Shown here one piece after another: positions 6,291-7,840 of a stretch of 7,840 nt of DNA. Location of the stretch: NCBI GenBank assembly GCA_051883395.1, contig JBJETQ010000004.1, positions 1-7,840 on the forward strand. Reading direction: 5' to 3'. The first letter of the stretch is position 1, and each line of letters begins with the position of its first letter. The stretch is from HGM11368 sp051883395 (lineage in GTDB: Bacteria; Bacillota; Clostridia; Christensenellales; UBA3700). The notes under the pieces are model-generated. The model was given only the letters and a program-made list of their open reading frames with translations, ran no database searches and had not been told where the DNA came from. Made by a program: the position numbers and the translations under genes.

Positions 6291-7840
6291 TTACTCGGAC
6301 AATTTCTTGTAGCCGTCGTATCTTGCTTTGGCTTGTTGTTCGTTGAGTTCAAAGAGCTTTTGAGCAACGTCAGGCTTAGCCTTTGCGAGCTGAGCGTATC
6401 TGTTTTCACCCATAAGGAACTCTTTGTAGTCGCCTGTTGGTTCTTTGCTGTCGAGAGTGAACGGATTCTTTCCTTCTGCGGCAAGAGCAGGGTTAAATCT
6501 GTACAACTGCCAGTAGCCGGCTTCTACTGCTTTCTTCATTTCGAGCTGGCTGTTGGACATATTGATACCGTGGTTGATACAAGGTGCATAAGCAATGATG
6601 AGCGATGGACCGTCGTATGCTTCAGCTTCTTTGATGGCTTTGAGACATTGGTTCATATTTGCACCCATAGAGATTTGGGAAACGTAAACGTAACCGTAGC
6701 TCATAGCAATCTTGCCAAGGTCTTTCTTCTTGGTTATCTTACCGCCTGCTGCAAACTTAGCAACGGCACCGGTAGGAGAAGACTTGGAAGCCTGTCCGCC
6801 CGTGTTGGAATATACTTCGGTATCGAGAACGATAACGTTGACGTCTTCGCCCATAGCAAGCACGTGGTCAAGACCGCCGAATCCGATGTCGTAAGCCCAG
6901 CCGTCGCCACCGAATATCCAGATAGACTTTTTGATGTAGCAATCTTTTGCATCGGCAATTGCGGTGAGAAGCGCTTTCTTGGTTGCGTCGGTTTCTGCCG
7001 CAGCAATAGCGTCAATGTTGGCTTTGACAGCTGCCGAAGCTACTTTGTTGGCTTCTACGTCTTTGTAGGTGTCGAGCCAGTTGTTGAAAAGTGCAGCGGT
7101 ATTGTCGTCAACTCCGAGAGCCATAACGGCTTGCATATCTTCGGCAACTTTGCTTCTGCGTTGTGCGTAAGCGATATTCATACCGTAACCGAATTCTGCA
7201 TTGTCTTCAAACAAGCTGTTGCCCCATGCAGGACCGTTGCCGTTTTCATCTTTGCAGTATGGGCAGGTAGGAGCGGAGCCGCCGTAGATAGACGAACAAC
7301 CCGTTGCGTTTGCAACTACCATTCTGTCGCCGAACATCTGAGTAATGACTTTGAGATAAGGAGTTTCGCCGCAACCTGCACAAGCGCCGGAGAACTCAAA
7401 GTAAGGTCTGTTGAGCTGGCTGCCCGTAACGGTGTCTCTCTTGATAGGAGCGTCGCTGGCAGGGAGAGTCTGACTGAAATTCCAGTTGTTTACTTCGCCT
7501 GCGTCGATAGCTTTGTCAAGGTCTACCATAACCAAAGCCTTTTCTTTGGCAGGGCAGATGTTGGCGCAGCTTCCGCAACCCGTACAGTCGAGAGCGCTGA
7601 CCTGCATACGATATTTGTAACCTTTGGCAGGTTTGCTGTCAACAACTTCAAAGCTATCAGGAGCGCCTGCAAGGGTTTCTTCCTTTTGAACGACAGGTCT
7701 GATACAAGCGTGTGGACATACAAAAGAACATTGGTTACATTGGATACAGTTGGAGCTTATCCACTTAGGAACTTTTACTGCTACGCCACGCTTTTCGAAT
7801 TGGGTGGTAGCGGTAGGCACGCAACCGTCTGCGTTAGGCA
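6291..7840 (-). CDS. nifJ: Pyruvate:ferredoxin (flavodoxin) oxidoreductase, C-terminal part
   Basis: The visible 515 residues are the C-terminal part of the single-chain enzyme (usually about 1,170-1,200 residues) that converts pyruvate and CoA to acetyl-CoA and CO2 while reducing ferredoxin; it is a central energy enzyme of anaerobes. The frame is open through the right edge and the sequence there (PNADGCVPTATTQFEKRG) matches the internal linker of the family, so the apparent GTG at 7820 is not the start. The ferredoxin domain has CIQCNQCSFVCP (Cys codons 7748 down to 7716) and CTGCGSCANICP (7586 down to 7554). Next comes the proximal-cluster set CAGC (near 7382), NATGCSS and APCINHG, and the thiamine-diphosphate motif GDGWAYDIG with SNTGGQ (about 6900-6790). 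The end RYDGYKKLSE is normal in place and there is no frameshift. The product could also be called PFOR; the symbol is by family. Confidence 0.95.
   Translation of the reverse strand, partial: PNADGCVPTATTQFEKRGVAVKVPKWISSNCIQCNQCSFVCPHACIRPVVQKEETLAGAPDSFEVVDSKPAKGYKYRMQVSALDCTGCGSCANICPAKEKALVMVDLDKAIDAGEVNNWNFSQTLPASDAPIKRDTVTGSQLNRPYFEFSGACAGCGETPYLKVITQMFGDRMVVANATGCSSIYGGSAPTCPYCKDENGNGPAWGNSLFEDNAEFGYGMNIAYAQRRSKVAEDMQAVMALGVDDNTAALFNNWLDTYKDVEANKVASAAVKANIDAIAAAETDATKKALLTAIADAKDCYIKKSIWIFGGDGWAYDIGFGGLDHVLAMGEDVNVIVLDTEVYSNTGGQASKSSPTGAVAKFAAGGKITKKKDLGKIAMSYGYVYVSQISMGANMNQCLKAIKEAEAYDGPSLIIAYAPCINHGINMSNSQLEMKKAVEAGYWQLYRFNPALAAEGKNPFTLDSKEPTGDYKEFLMGENRYAQLAKAKPDVAQKLFELNEQQAKARYDGYKKLSE

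Noticed and set aside
7818..7820. GTG as a start for a short ferredoxin/TPP protein
   Set aside because: The frame continues upstream into sequence matching the internal linker of full-length pyruvate:ferredoxin oxidoreductase; the gene is cut by the window edge.

Overview
The window looks like a junction between the end of an integrated mobile element and a stretch of ordinary chromosome from an anaerobic Firmicute, probably a gut-type Clostridia member. The reasons are a TnpX/TndX-type large serine recombinase with a TnpW-like partner, strong AGGAGG ribosome sites, moderate-to-low GC with frequent ATA isoleucine codons, and a pyruvate:ferredoxin oxidoreductase. I cannot place the genus from sequence alone.

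Left region (1 to about 2105), mobile element end. A partial small gene (1-321, TnpW-like) overlaps by ATGA the start of a 556-residue large serine recombinase (318-1988) with intact catalytic Ser, zinc ribbon, coiled coil and C-terminal domain. Two hairpins follow the recombinase (2014-2034 and 2051-2090), then a T8 run. In TnpX/TndX elements the integrase gene usually sits close to one terminus, so the element probably ends in this gap and the rest of it lies off the left edge.

Middle region (about 2105-6100), chromosomal operon. A well-formed promoter (-35 at 2308, extended -10 at 2328-2336) with a perfect 20-bp palindrome over its -10/start region drives three genes on the + strand. These are a 12-helix MFS sugar-type transporter (2361-3899), a membrane-anchored metallo-beta-lactamase-fold protein resembling the ComEC C-terminal domain (3899-5197, overlapping by TAATG), and a diverged glutamate-5-kinase-like amino-acid kinase without a PUA domain (5234-6061). 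A clear intrinsic terminator (6072-6100) closes the unit. The function of the set is unknown. A palindromic operator suggests a ligand-responsive repressor encoded elsewhere.

Right region (6241-7840), minus strand. The C-terminal 515 residues of pyruvate:ferredoxin (flavodoxin) oxidoreductase run off the right edge. They carry both ferredoxin-type cluster motifs, the proximal-cluster cysteines and the thiamine-diphosphate motif, and the gene has its own terminator at 6241-6270. It is convergent with the operon. No CRISPR, tRNA, rRNA or IS element was seen.
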